Below, one piece after another: positions 43,872 to 55,131 of a stretch of DNA of 64,000 bases. Numbering within the stretch: position 1 is the stretch's first letter; every line of letters starts with the position of its first letter. A model generated the notes under the pieces. The model was given only the letters and a program-made list of their open reading frames with translations, made no database searches and was not told the DNA's origin. The position numbers and the translations under genes were made by a program. The DNA comes from Muscardinus avellanarius (lineage: Eukaryota > Chordata > Mammalia > Rodentia > Gliridae): assembly GCA_963383645.1 (NCBI GenBank), contig OY726572.1:25922792-25986791 (forward strand), read 5' to 3'.

Positions 43872-43913
<42 letters not shown>

Positions 43914-43965
43914 AAAAAGTCTGAGTATCCTTGGGTACAACCCTCCAGTATCACAAAGAAAAAGG
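43346..43965 (+). mobile_element. nested SINE cluster
   Basis: 43,346-43,463 left half; complete copies at 43,468-43,655 and 43,661-43,915 (the latter with an (AAT)n tail, 43,873-43,905); 43,918-43,965 looks like the end of an ID half ('cctccagtatcacaaag'), perhaps the displaced right half of the first. Confidence 0.8.
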
Positions 43966-44133
43966 AAGGCAAGGGAAATGGAGAAGAGAAAGGGATGAAA
44001 AGAAATATAAAGTTGAATCCAACTATCAAGTACTCTCTAACTGTGGTTGAACCAAATTCCCTGTTTTGATTCAATTTCTACAGAAATAGATAACCTATTT
44101 TGTCAAGTTATTCACATACCTACCCTATAGATT

Positions 44134-44180
44134 TTTATTTACTTGTTTATTGGTACTGGAGACTAAACTTAGGAGCAAGA
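44134..44180 (-). mobile_element. possible ID-half remnant
   Basis: 'tattggtactggagactaaa' is SINE-like but short. Confidence 0.4.
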
Positions 44181-44369
44181 AAGACTTCTACCAAAGATCT
44201 TGTAAGATTCTACTTGAGTTAGAATCCTTCCCTTATTATAAAATGAGTGTGATGATAAAACTAGTCAACCGATTAAAGTACTTGTTTCAGATTTTGTCCA
44301 AAACAACTGTCTCTTAATACATTTCATTTTTAATAGGAGCAGTATTTATATATGATTTCCTTAATAAGG

Positions 44370-44840
44370 TGTTTCTTAGTTTGTCCCAGAAACAGACTCC
44401 AAGACAAGGTTCAATGACAAGAGGTTTATTTGGCAGGTAATCCCAGGAAACAGTGAAAGAAACGGGAAGTGACACAGAGAACAGGGGAAGGAATAAGTAA
44501 TATGTATGTAAGAGCTTCCTGCTGTGAGCAACGAGGAGCAGTCCTCCTGGGCACTGTAAGAGAGAGTGTCAATCATGCCTCAGACTATCCCTGGGAAGAT
44601 GGAAAGACTGGCACATGTCCTCCAGTTCCCATCCACCCTGTTGGAGGGCTGCGCCCAGCACTGTCTTCCTGGCACTTCCAACCTGCTCAGTGTAGCTGAA
44701 AAGATCCGCAGCAGAGTCCCAGTGTTTGTCTGCCTGGGCTGCAGCAGTGTCGCCAGGCACCACCATCAGTCCAGAATCACACACCAAATAGCTAAAGTTT
44801 CACTTTTGTCACTGTCCCGTTACACAGTAGTGCAGCTTAA
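44370..44840. repeat. possible old LTR-like repeat
   Basis: 'caagaggtttatttggcagg' and 'taatcccaggaaacagtgaa' resemble a dispersed mammalian repeat, not named with confidence. Overlapping chance frames on both strands (44,469-44,844). Confidence 0.35.
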
Positions 44841-45099
44841 ATGAGGCGAGCAACAGAAGAACTGAGATCTTAAAGTAAATCCCCTAACAGAAAATAGAAG
44901 TCTACAGTTATTATATTTGAACCCACACAAAAAAATTAATTTTAACCCAAATTAATCAAAATAAATGTTACCATGAAATATTTCATTTTAACTTACAAAA
45001 CCCCATTAATTTTTAAATTTAGTAAGTTATTGCAAATAGCCAGCACCAAAAATAAAATGAAAAATATGAAACATTTGAAATATGCAAAAATAAAAATCA

Positions 45100-45250
45100 G
45101 AAGAACTGAACTTTTACCCTAGCTCTGATACTAACTAGCTATACAAACTTAAGAAAGTTGTGTAAAATTTGTATGTGATTAAGATATTCTATTAATAAAA
45201 AGTACGATAATAATGCCTGGACTATTATTGCTGACACTAAGAAAAATTAT
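45100..45250 (+). repeat. MIR-like fragment
   Basis: 'gctctgatactaactagcta' and 'gataataatgcctggactat' are MIR-like in order. Confidence 0.5.
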
Positions 45251-45719
45251 ACAACATTTTGAAACTTAAAAGTGCAACATATTATATACATATGTAAAAT
45301 GTTTTATCCTGTCATAAAAAGTCAAAGGAAGAAAGGCTCTTTGAAGTTTTATTACTCAATTCTAATTCACATCAATAAGGAAATAATCAACCCTGTCCTA
45401 GAAAGGGGCAGTGATTTATTCCAGCAAATAAACAGCAACTCACCTGCAAAATTCAAAGTTCTTTCCAGCCCAATGCTTCTAGCACTCCAGAGTCTATCTG
45501 AGAGCCAGCTGAAATGCCACTGCTCAACCATCTAAAGCCACATCTTAACTTTCAAACATTCTGCAACAGTATTAAGTTATAGCAAACACCACAGGATATT
45601 GCTAAAACGTTAGCTAAGAATCATAAGGCAATGGCTTCACGTTTATCAACTCACCTGCACTGTCATTCATTTCATCTGGCATTATATATAGGATCTAGGA
45701 ATATTAAATTCTGACCCCT

Positions 45720-45917
45720 TTTAAGTTAGTGGGGAGGCTGATTTCTACAATTAAAAAATGAAAATGTAAAAAAATCAATTAAAAGATGCTTTAAATCAAA
45801 AAGTTTGTCTTCTGGCCATTTAAGTTAGTGGGGAGGCTGATTTCTACAATTAAAAAATGAAAATGTAAAAAAATCAATTAAAAGATGCTTTCAATCAAAA
45901 AGTTTGTCTTCTGGCCG
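45720..45917. repeat. 99-bp tandem duplication (two copies)
   Basis: Copy 1 at 45,720-45,818, copy 2 at 45,819-45,917. They differ at two positions: TTAAATC versus TTCAATC, and the last base A versus G. No mobile element is recognisable in the unit. Confidence 0.97.
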
Positions 45918-46524
45918 TTGGAAAACACTTTACATGGAAACATCTTCTGTTCTCATTGCTTCGAAATTCAATGAGATCAAACAAAACACCAATTGAACAC
46001 TCATTCTGTGCCAGATTCAAAAGAGTAATTGTTAAATGGAAAAAATTCTTGGAAAAAATTTCCATTTATAATATAGCTAAATTAAAAATACCTTTATAAA
46101 TTTAATTATTTAATTTTTAGAGACTTACAAAACTCAGTATGATCTAAGAATCTTTTTTTTCCTTTAGTTTTCTTGTTTTGGTACTTTCTGCTTAAATGCA
46201 TATGTCACATTCAGTAAGTAATTCAGAGTCTCATGGTCAAAAAACTTATTTTCCAGACATTTACATTGGCAGACAAAGATCAGAATTCAGGTCCTGCTTA
46301 TAGTTAAACATATCTAGCCTTCAACAGCTTTTTAATAGTGGCATTTATATTCTCTTTGGCTTCATTATTAGAATAGGGAAAATATTACTAATAAAGTTAT
46401 AAACCTTACTCTGCAATATGAAATGTGCATTTGAACATTATAATAAAAAATCAATTGCATTATATTATGGCTTTCACAATCAGAACTGACTTTAGATTTC
46501 TTTTTCATTATTTTTATAGGGTGA

Positions 46525-46572
<48 letters not shown>

Positions 46573-48080
46573 TTTTATAATACAACCTGTGTACAAACCA
46601 CTGATATCACTAAAGAACCCTGGAATGAATGCAAATCTGCAACTAACGTTCTTCATGTAATAGAGAAAAAGGATGGACAAACAAAATCCAACTCTAACAA
46701 CAGCTTTAGGGAGGCAGAGGCCCCAGCTATCACCATCACCAAGGGAGTTCTGTAAAATGGGAAGCATGGCCACTGACGACAGCTCGCCTGACCCTCAGTC
46801 CCATCTGCAGGTATGTGCTGGGAGCAACAGAGAGACTGAAAAAATCCTTATCTGCCAGCTGTTTCTGGTTCCCCAATATTTTTACATAAATGGGTACAAA
46901 AACTATAAGCTCTCTCGTATGCCCTTTTCTGCTACTGTTATGGCTATCTTTTAGACTGAAAAAGCACCTCTGTTTAAAAAAGTAACCACTTATTCAAAAA
47001 CCAACTTAAATTTATATTAGGAAATATGAGAACTTTCCTTTGTATGTTGTTTTTAACTAAAAGTAATTCTAATCAATAATCATTGTATCAATTTAAAATC
47101 TGTTTAAAGCTGGCGTTAAATGATCAAAATCAATTTTCATTTGAAAGTAATTTAACATTTCATACAAGTGAAATAAGTTTCGTTTTATTTGTACTAATTC
47201 CATGTGGGATTTTCCCAGCTTGGTGGAAAAAAACAGATATATACAATGATCAATAAATCTTCAGGTGATTATGATGCTGGTAGTTCTGGACTTTACTTTC
47301 TGATTTGAACGTTTCCATGAGTTTCTGAGGACAGAGCCAATTTTCATTATCATAAATTCTCACAGTGAATGTGGAAGCAGAAACTATTGTTTCTTACTCC
47401 TATTTTTTTTAACCTGGAACAACCGGTTAAAATTATTCTCAATTTTCTGTTGTCATATTACATATAGTAGCTAAACATTTGAAGAAAACTCCTTCAAGTT
47501 TATCTTTTCCAAAATAAGCACCAGGAATTTTTTCGCCTACACCCCACTTGTACGCAGGCTTTCATCCCTGCAGGTGTTCCTCGACTGACACTTGTCTTCA
47601 CAGTGCTCTGCTCACTGTGTGACACAGAAATTTAACCAACTAGCATTAGTCTAAAGAGCAGCGTGCAAGGGCCTTACAACTTCATTTGGTCTTTTAGCAA
47701 CTGTATCACAGTACTTCCAAAATGCCAGTTAATGGAATGATACTACTATTTGATGAGGATTTTTTCTAGTGATCTTGAATAAATGACAAAATAACCACAG
47801 AGTAAATTTTTCATCAACTTACTTAAATTGCTCTCCTTTGTTCTGAGCTGAAGACCTTCCTGAATATCAGGAGTCATTGTTTAAATAAAATGATAGTAGT
47901 TAGAAGATGATAGTTATTTTTCCAAATAACTACTATTTTATTTATGGCAAAATAAAACCTCACATTTTACAATATTTTTTAAAACACTGGTGTTGTATCC
48001 TAAAATACTTGTAAAAAAAAAAGTTCATTTGATATATTGTCTATGTAGCCAAGCACTTAGAATAACTGAAAGATTTGCAA
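45918..48080. other. SINE-free tract downstream of MEMO1
   Basis: Apart from the CA run there is no recognised repeat. 46,764-46,810 reads MATDDSSPDPQSHLQ followed by GTATGT, which looks like an exon edge, but no acceptor-bounded exon or known protein could be tied to it. Confidence 0.4.
46527..46570. repeat. (CA)n microsatellite
   Basis: Pure CA run of about 22 units, no SINE attached. Confidence 0.95.
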
Positions 48081-48175
48081 CAGACTGGACATGTAGCTCG
48101 GTGGTAGTGCATGGGCTTAGCCTGCACGAGACCCTAGATTCAATCCCCAGAACCAAAAATAAAAAAACAAAATAA
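48081..48175 (+). mobile_element. monomeric ID element
   Basis: 'actggacatgtagctcggtg' with A-box-like TAGCTCGGTGG and B-box-like GATTCAATCCCC, then an A-rich tail. A short frame through it is not a gene. Confidence 0.85.
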
Positions 48176-48419
48176 TATAGAATTTGCAACAACAATCACC
48201 ACCTCAACTAATCGCTCCTTTTGATTGATTTATAGCAGCAAAGTAAACTCAATGGGCTTCAGCAAATAAAAGGTCTTTCAGATGTTTTAACACTGAGTTA
48301 CTTCCAATTTACCTTTATAATCGTGTCACTAAAACCCAGTCCATTAGACACCATCAAATTACCAGAGGATGGGGACAATAGGAATTTTCAACCACTTGTT
48401 GCAGTTTAGATTATTAGCC

Positions 48420-48690
48420 GGTGTTGAACTGCAAACAAACTATACCAACCACAACAAGAGACAGCATATTATGTTCTGCAGGCCAAATCTAAAGAACCAT
48501 CTTTGTGTAAATAGAATTTTATTAAAACATATTCACATTCATTTGATTACGCATTGTCTATGGCTGCTTTGTGATACAATGGCAAAGGAAAAGAACTGGG
48601 ACCAGAGATCTATGGCCTGTGAAGTCCCAAATATTTACTATTTGCTCCTTCACAGAAAACATTTGCAACCCCTAATCTAGGGGAATGAAC
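48420..48690. mobile_element. hAT-like DNA-transposon fossil, unnamed
   Basis: 'gaattttattaaaacatatt', 'attgtctatggctgctttgt' and a terminal 'catttgcaacccctaa' match a dispersed mammalian MITE I have met but cannot name. The ORF through it is not coding. Confidence 0.55.
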
Positions 48691-49259
48691 TATTTGCTAC
48701 CAAGGCAAATTTTGAGATATGTAACAATGCCACTAATTAGCTTGGGTTACCAATCATTGGTATTGGAATATGCTAATATAAACACTAGACTATGATCACC
48801 TCTTATTCTACTCTGCATAAGATCTGAACCCACCCAAGACACAGTACTTACCTGTTCACTGAGCTAATCTTTAACATACACTTCTCAAGGACTCACTAGT
48901 AGAACAGTGAAGAATCCATAAATATACTTCTCTGTGCAATGTAAGGTTAAAATAAGTGCTACAAATTAACTTAAAAGTATATAATAAAGAAGCAACTGTA
49001 TATAACTACATAATAATTCCCTTTACATTTTAGATTCCAAATACAAAAGCTCTTAAAGGCACTTAAAATAGGAACGCTTAAGTTCAATAATTTAGGTAAT
49101 GCCAAATGCATTAAATAATATGAGTTAATTTCCCTTTTGTTATATAAGATTTTCATTTTCATGTACAAAGTTGGAATCAAAACACTTCTAATCTAATTCA
49201 ATCATGTAGCTATGTAACATAATGATACCCGAACCAATTTAAAAAGTCACAACATCAAT

Positions 49260-49425
49260 GTACTTCAAAACTAGAAAGAGCTTAAGACATCACCTCCACA
49301 TTTTTACAGATGGGAACAATCCAATATGACATGAAACGCATAAGTTTAGAGGGCTGGTAAGTAGCAGAAATGAACCAGAAACCAACAGTCAACTATCAGT
49401 TTGGAATTCTCTCTACTTCATAATC
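49260..49425 (-). repeat. MIR-like element
   Basis: 'cacatttttacagatgggaa' then 'gggctggtaagtagcagaaa' in antisense MIR order. Confidence 0.65.
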
Positions 49426-49689
49426 AGATATAAAAGATATGCTCATATTCTATGAAAGAGTAGCATGATGTTCACATATTCTAATTTTAAAAACGCAGCA
49501 CTGTTAACATACCACTAAAGACTAAACTACCCAATCTTGACAACCGTCTTGTCTTTTTCTTTTTTTTTTTTTTAATAAACCAACTATAAAACTACTGATG
49601 GGTAATAAATGATTAATTAGAAAGCAACTTATTAAAAAGGTCAAAGAAATAACTACTTAAACTGTCAAAGACAAGGAAAAATGATGCTG

Positions 49690-50275
49690 GTAAAGGGGCA
49701 ACATGATGGGTACTCAACATTGCTAATTTGGCACAACCTTTCTGAAGGGTAATTTGGCAATGCTTTAAAGAGCTTAAAAAGTTCTCACCAGGTAAACCAC
49801 TTATTCCATTTCCATGACTGTAATCTACGGAACAAGTCTGATATAAAGTTCAAATTTTACATATAAGAATGTCTATCACACTACAAAAATGTTAGATAGA
49901 AACAACCTAACATCCAAAGATGTTATAGTATTTTCATACAATAGAATATTAGGCAGCCATTTAAAAAAAAAATCACAATCCCAAAGACATGGGTAGGTAC
50001 TTGTGGTATTAGGTTATAAAAAAAAAACAGGGTACACAACTACAGGGTCAGTATAATCTTAATTTTGTTATTATCACACACAAACACAAATACTCACACT
50101 CATACATATAAATAGCACAGACAAAGACTGAAAAGAAATACAGAAAAATATTAACAGTGGCATCTCTGGGTAGTGAGAATGCAGATAGTACTTTCTCTTC
50201 TTTATACTTTTCAGTATTTTCCAAACTACTATAACACTCATGTGTTTTGTACTCAGAAAACATTATTATTTAAAA
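49690..50275 (+). mobile_element. old LINE-1 3' end
   Basis: 'gtaatttggcaatgctttaa', 'agatagaaacaacctaacat', 'caatagaatattaggcagcc' and 'cagtggcatctctgggtagt' are in L1M 3'-end order. Confidence 0.75.
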
Positions 50276-51344
50276 TTTCACTCTACTCAATTTGGATATT
50301 TTTATAGTCTATATTAAATAAGGAATTAAGGAATATTTATAATATTTAAAAGCAAATCTAAATAATAAGAAATAAATCATAAGGTGCAAGACTAATTTCT
50401 ACACATATATATGTGGGTAATTTTGAATCTAAAAGGTAGTATTATTTCATCTCATTCTTAAGTATATAAAGTTGATATTTAATAAATAAGAAATGTAAAT
50501 CTTTAAATAGAACTGGTGCAAGGCATCTAAAAATTGTGCTACTCTGACATAACATTGAAGATATGAACACTCTCCAATGTAATTTAGATACCCAGTGTTA
50601 CATAAAATTGGTATAACATAGAACATGCATGGTGGCTAAATAATTGAATTATCATTATTATTATTATTTTTTTTTTTTGCTAAAGTAATTAGAATTGGTG
50701 TATGTTAAAGAAAGTAATACAACACCATACCATTATTTTAGTTGGAAGAGCCGCACCAAAAAGTCATGACAAAAAACCCTGAAAATCCAGTGTGGACTTT
50801 TGTTGTTGTTTGTAATTGTTAATGTTTCTTGCTAAAAATTTAAGAAAAAGAGTAAAATTGATTAAAGTACTAAAAAAGCACAGCAGTGTATGGTCTGCAA
50901 TGATTCTAAAACACAGAACGCTCTTCAATGTTTCTTCATTTGCAGACTATCAAATATGGTCTTTGAAGTAAAGGACTACATTTGTGTTCTTTTATCAATC
51001 TTGAATTTGTACTCTTAAGATTAGTAATGACATGAAGGGATGTCACACACAAAAAGGCAAATGAATGTAATTTAAAAAGTTAACTTTAAAACTATATGAT
51101 TCTAATTTCTGTGATAAAAAATCACATAAATATGTAAATATAAAATATACAATAAATTTTTTACATAAGAGCTGAGGCTTACCATTTTTAACAAAAATTC
51201 TAAGATGGAATAAAAAACAATCTTCATATATACCACAGAGCAATAAGTTTAAATCAGACTATTTTGAGTTGTGTAGCCCTTTATTAGCAACTAAAATAGA
51301 AGGTATCTGTTGTACAACACGGGTAGTAATTATCTATAACTGGA
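50276..51344. other. AT-rich, repeat-poor DNA next to the MEMO1 3' end
   Basis: No SINE or named repeat. Part may be distal 3' UTR. Contains the third AATAAA candidate (minus, 51,280-51,285). Confidence 0.45.
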
Positions 51345-51346
51345 GA

Positions 51347-51352
51347 TTTATT
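51347..51352 (-). promoter_or_regulatory. MEMO1: second AATAAA candidate downstream of MEMO1
   Basis: A second canonical hexamer 36 bases past the first; a third lies at 51,280-51,285. Closely spaced signals could give heterogeneous 3' ends. In AT-rich DNA such hexamers also occur by chance. Confidence 0.35.
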
Positions 51353-51387
51353 ATATTCTAATACAGATCATTTATAAATGCAATTTC

Positions 51388-51393
51388 TTTATT
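51388..51393 (-). promoter_or_regulatory. MEMO1: MEMO1 polyadenylation signal AATAAA
   Basis: Canonical AATAAA on the minus strand, about 400 bases after the stop codon. Cleavage would be expected 10-30 bases lower in coordinate. Confidence 0.6.
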
Positions 51394-51789
51394 AAAAAGC
51401 TTCCACCCTTTTTTGTTTGTGTACAATTTGCAAAACTATTCTGAAAGCGGAATATATGTGCACAAGTCTGCAGAGTGCAAATTTAGGATATGGTAAATGC
51501 TTTACAAGTTACTTTCAGAAACTGCCACAACTGGGCCTTACATTATCAACTTTTTTCAAAATATTTCTGATGCCAGCCTTCTTTCCACTGCCCCAAACTA
51601 TAAAGCATTTTTTAATGAGTTGAAATTAAGGAGGACTACACCTACTAGGAAAAAAAAAAAAAGAGAAGAAAGTTCTATTAGTTTGAGGTTTCAGAATACC
51701 CCAAACCAGAACCAAGATCTTGGTAGCGGCTAGGCTGGGACCCAGGCAGCGTGAGTGTGTGCGGGTGGCATCCCTGAGGACTCGGAGCT

Positions 51790-51921
51790 TCAGTGGACGG
51801 TCAGTGCTCCCGCTGCATAACTCACTGAACTGTCTTGCCAGTTTCTACACTGACTTGACTGGGCATAATTCAAAAAGGAAAAACTCATATTCATTCCATT
51901 CTTCTGGAGTTCTGTGATAGC
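51790..51921 (-). CDS. MEMO1: MEMO1 last coding exon with stop codon
   Basis: On the minus strand a strong acceptor (long T-rich tract, then TTTTTTTAG) precedes 132 bases: 43 codons plus TGA. The peptide begins AITELQKNGMNMSFSF, contains NYAQSSQCRNWQDSS and ends AGALTVH. I recognise this as the conserved MEMO1 C-terminus. Reading phase joins exactly to the upstream exon (its last codon is AAT, this exon starts GCT). No frameshift or internal stop is seen. Together the two exons give 78 residues, which fits a 297-residue protein. Confidence 0.95.
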   Translation of the reverse strand, partial: AITELQKNGMNMSFSFLNYAQSSQCRNWQDSSVSYAAGALTVH

Positions 51922-52492
51922 CTAAAAAAAGAAAAACTTAGTATGACAGAGATCCTATAAAGAGTGAGCACTCTAAACACTGTTTGTAGTAAAGCCGGGA
52001 TTTCTCTCACTGTTTCTTGAATTTCTCATTGCATCATATTAAATAGGGAAAAAAGAGAGGAAACCTTACTTCATCCTCTCCAAGAATCTCTCGTAATCTA
52101 GCTTCCTGATAATTAAACATATCCTCTTATCTCTCTATAATTATTAAAACCACTTCTTTTAACTATATTTATCTCTATTCTCTATATCAAATCATGGCTA
52201 CTATTGTCTGAATTGGAGTCTTTGTCTGACTTTTGACTAAATTTGAAATGTATATAAAAGTTACAGATCTAAGAGGTATACATACATTTTTATTTCAACT
52301 GTGAACTGGTTCATAATTTATTTTATAAAAATTACGTTTCTTTCAATTCAGACTTTAGGAAATCAGTACAGCTTATTCTAGCTTAAGCTCCAGAAAGTTT
52401 TGAAAGGGGTTTTCTTTTAGCTAATCCATACCCCTCAAAAGAAGAAATTTCCTAAACATCCACAATATACCATTATTCAAATCACATTAGAC

Positions 52493-52663
52493 TTAGTACT
52501 TGAGAAGCTGAGAGAGAGGAACACAGGTTTGCCACCAGCCTCTGCAACTCAGTGAGACCCTTTTTTAAAATAAAAAATTAAAAAAAATATGGCTAAGGGT
52601 ATAGCTCAAAGGCAGAATGCCCCCTGGGTTTATTCTCCAGTTCTACCACTGCCCCACAAAAAC
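52493..52663 (+). mobile_element. 5'-truncated dimeric SINE in MEMO1 last intron
   Basis: Lacks the first 25 bases of the 7SL half, yet direct repeats TCACATTAGAC / TCACATTAAGAC (52,482-52,492 and 52,664-52,675) flank it. It therefore inserted already truncated. Confidence 0.88.
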
Positions 52664-53057
52664 TCACATTAAGACAACACTGACAGGTCCTTCCCGAGAC
52701 TAATCTGGGCTACATTACCTTGCTCATTATTTTTCTGCCTTTTCAAACATATCAGACCACTTTTACTTCCTGAGCATACACTTCCTCTCTTCTTTCTTAG
52801 CCCATTAAGTCCCAAGTTTTCAAGTGTGTGCATGATAAATGTTTAAATATCATTTCAAAGTTATCATAACTGCTGCATTTGTTGATCAATTTAAGTTTCT
52901 ACAGATATTTATATATGAGTAAATGAAACAAAATGGGTTAAAGAATGTTGTTATATTTTCTTTGAAGAAGTCCATAGTATTTTATATTAGAGGAAAACTT
53001 AATTTTAACTCTCTTTCTAAAATCCAGTTAACCAAGACTTCTGCCTCTTCCCATTCA

Positions 53058-53266
53058 TTTGTGGGGGGGGGGGGGCCCAGGGTGGAACTCAGGGGCATTC
53101 TAACCTCTGAGCCACATCCCCTCCATCCCTTTTTCTGTTTTGAAATAGGGCCTTGCTAGTTTGCTAAGTCTCCCTATGTTGCTGAGGCTATCCTCAAACC
53201 TGCCTTCCTCCTGTCTCTGCCTCCCAAATACTGGGATTACAGGTGTGAGCCACCACACCCAGCTTC
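53058..53266 (-). mobile_element. dimeric SINE, G-rich tail side
   Basis: Starts at a G run (53,062-53,074). Older copy. It is sense with respect to MEMO1 transcription. Confidence 0.88.
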
Positions 53267-53267
53267 C

Positions 53268-53589
53268 AGCCTCTTTTTTTCTTGAGGTACTGGGGATGGA
53301 ACCCAGGGACATTTTACCTCTGAGCTATACACTCAGCCCTATTTTTATTCTTTATTTTGAAACAGAGTCTCATTGAGTTGCAAAGGGCCTCACTAAGTAG
53401 ATTAGGCCAGCTATAATCCCAGATCTTCCTGTCTCAGCCTCCCAAATGTTAGGATTACAAGAGTGGGCCACCATGCCCAGCTCTGCGGAGGGCCTCACTA
53501 AGTAGCTGAGGCTGGCCCTGAACCTGCACGTCTCCTGTCTCAGCCTCCCAAGTACGGGAATTACAAGTGCATACCACCACGCCTGGCTG
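53268..53589 (-). mobile_element. dimeric SINE followed by a second 7SL half
   Basis: 53,268-53,482 complete copy; 53,484-53,589 an extra 7SL half. This looks like an insertion into the linker of an outer SINE whose ID half was lost or replaced. Confidence 0.85.
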
Positions 53590-53823
53590 AGAAAATAAAA
53601 TTCTCTAAACTTTTTGTATTTAACACAAAGCACTGACAATTATTCAAGATAAATCTATTCAAACCAAAACAATGGAAATCCATAATTATGTTAAAGGTAC
53701 TAGAAAAAACTGACGATATGTATATAAAACAAATGATGTTGATAATATATCACAATAATAACAATTAAGATACTTTGGAACATAACCTGATCAAATGCTA
53801 TAAGGCTTCCTAAGGATACTTAC

Positions 53824-53928
53824 ATTTAATAACACCCCAATGGGATGTCTTCCACATATAGTATTATGGTATTTCTTCAAGTAATTGCTAAAAGATACAG
53901 GATCTAATTGTTCTATAATACTCATACC
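53824..53928 (-). CDS. MEMO1: MEMO1 penultimate coding exon (partial gene)
   Basis: The minus strand reads a pyrimidine-rich tract ending in AG, then 105 bases (35 codons, phase 0), then a GTAAGTATCC donor. The translation starts [20 protein letters not shown] and continues through [16 protein letters not shown] recognise this as residues about 220-254 of the 297-residue mammalian MEMO1 (mediator of cell motility 1). MEMO1 resembles LigB-type non-haem dioxygenases. It is a cytosolic protein linked to ErbB2/FGFR signalling, cytoskeletal control and copper or iron handling. Cys244, one of the metal-site residues known in the family, is present in the TIC motif. Intact splice sites and an intron on both sides argue against a processed pseudogene. 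Upstream exons coding residues 1-219 were not found in the window and should lie beyond position 64,000. Confidence 0.95.
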
Positions 53929-53929
53929 C

Positions 53930-54280
53930 TAGAAAAAGAAGAAGAAGAAGGGAAAGGACAAAATTATTTCCTAATTATATTTTAAAATTTAGAGCTACTA
54001 TAATTTTTCAACTAAGGAGAAGCAATTAAAGTATATCAAATAGTCCTTGTGAAATATCAAACTCATTAATCAAAGTTATCTCATTATAATTAACTCTGTT
54101 GACAGTAAATTTTCAATTCCTATCTATTCTCTTTAACCTCTAGGTATGTTTCTACACCAGTATCCCAGCTGTCATTTGGCTCACAATTCTTACACAGTTC
54201 ACAATTTTATAATGCCCTTATATTTTTTTAAAAAGTAAACATGCTGTGAAAATATTCACATAAAATCTAGAGTTAAAATC
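53930..54280. other. intronic, nothing recognised beyond the splice region
   Basis: A GAA-rich run at 53,937-53,951 (minus-strand TTC) forms the polypyrimidine tract of the MEMO1 acceptor. Confidence 0.5.
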
Positions 54281-54282
54281 AG

Positions 54283-54395
54283 GGACAGTAGCACCAGCCT
54301 ATACGGTTCTAGCTCCATGTGAGGCTAAGCAGGAGGATCACTTGAGTCCAGAAGCTGAAGTCCTATCTAGGCAACTCCAATGCCAAAAAATAATG
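54283..54395 (+). mobile_element. old 7SL-type monomer
   Basis: 'gctaagcaggaggatcactt' and 'gagtccagaagctgaagtcc' resemble an Alu/B1-type monomer older than the dimeric family; no ID half. Confidence 0.65.
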
Positions 54396-54521
54396 TTTTA
54401 GAAATTGTTTGATTTATTGCTGCTTTTCCCTGTGCCATGTTTTTTCAGTCACTGGAATGAAAAATCCAAAATTATTTGTAATCTATTTCTACAACATATA
54501 TGTGTGTAATGTACTTTTTTT

Positions 54522-54727
54522 TGTATGTATATGCGGTACTGGGATGGAACCCAGGAGGATTCTACCTCTGAGCTATACCCCCAGCCCTATTTTGTATTCT
54601 TTATTTTGAAAGAGTTTCACTAAGTTGCAGATGGCGTAAGATGCTTAGGCTGGTTTTGAACCTGCAATCCTCCTGCCTCAGACTCCCAAGTACTAGAATC
54701 ACAAGCATGCCCATTCATGCCTGGCTT
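54522..54727 (-). mobile_element. dimeric SINE, type A
   Basis: Complete; starts at a T-rich patch. Confidence 0.9.
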
Positions 54728-55130
54728 AAAGCATTTTAAATTGTTTGCAGCCAATTAGAAGAAAATACCACAAACTAAAAAAATAGTTTATATGTCTTGA
54801 TTAATTTAAACCATAAAAGACTGAGAAGGGCTTTAATAACATAGGTCTTTTCAGACACAGTTTTTAAAAGTAAAGGTTCTTATCTTTTATACTTTAGAAT
54901 GCTTTATTTCCAAGATTTTAATTCAGAATTTTTAAGACTATGGTTAAAACAACCACCATGACTTGAACATTTGTTTGAACCAAATTCTATTCTCTCCATA
55001 TACATTCAAGTAATATATTTATAATTCATTACCATAGAGCAACTTTAACACACTGTATCAGGCAAATAAATCACTTTAACCTGTTCACCAATTACCTTAT
55101 TTTCTCACTCATTTCAAATGGCTTACACTT
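54728..55130. other. intronic, nothing recognised
   Basis: AT-rich; no supported feature. Confidence 0.4.
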
Positions 55131-55131
55131 A

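Larger units (their letters stand above)
51345..51789 (-). other. MEMO1: MEMO1 3' untranslated region (proximal form)
   Basis: This follows the TGA directly. The first 70 or so bases are GC-richer than the surroundings, the rest is AT-rich and free of SINEs. It ends near the first AATAAA signal. Longer 3' UTR forms reaching the further signals, or beyond, cannot be excluded, because the SINE-poor sequence continues leftward. Confidence 0.7.
51922..53823 (-). other. MEMO1: MEMO1 last intron
   Basis: A 1,902-bp intron with a GTAAGT donor (minus strand, at 53,823) and a TTTTTTTAG acceptor (at 51,922). It contains one truncated plus-strand SINE (52,493-52,663) and a block of minus-strand SINEs (53,058-53,589). 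The rest (51,930-52,480 and 52,676-53,057) is unique-looking AT-rich DNA in which I see no other feature. Confidence 0.9.

Noticed and set aside
48369..48680. 103-codon plus-strand frame
   Set aside because: Lies over a DNA-transposon-like fossil.
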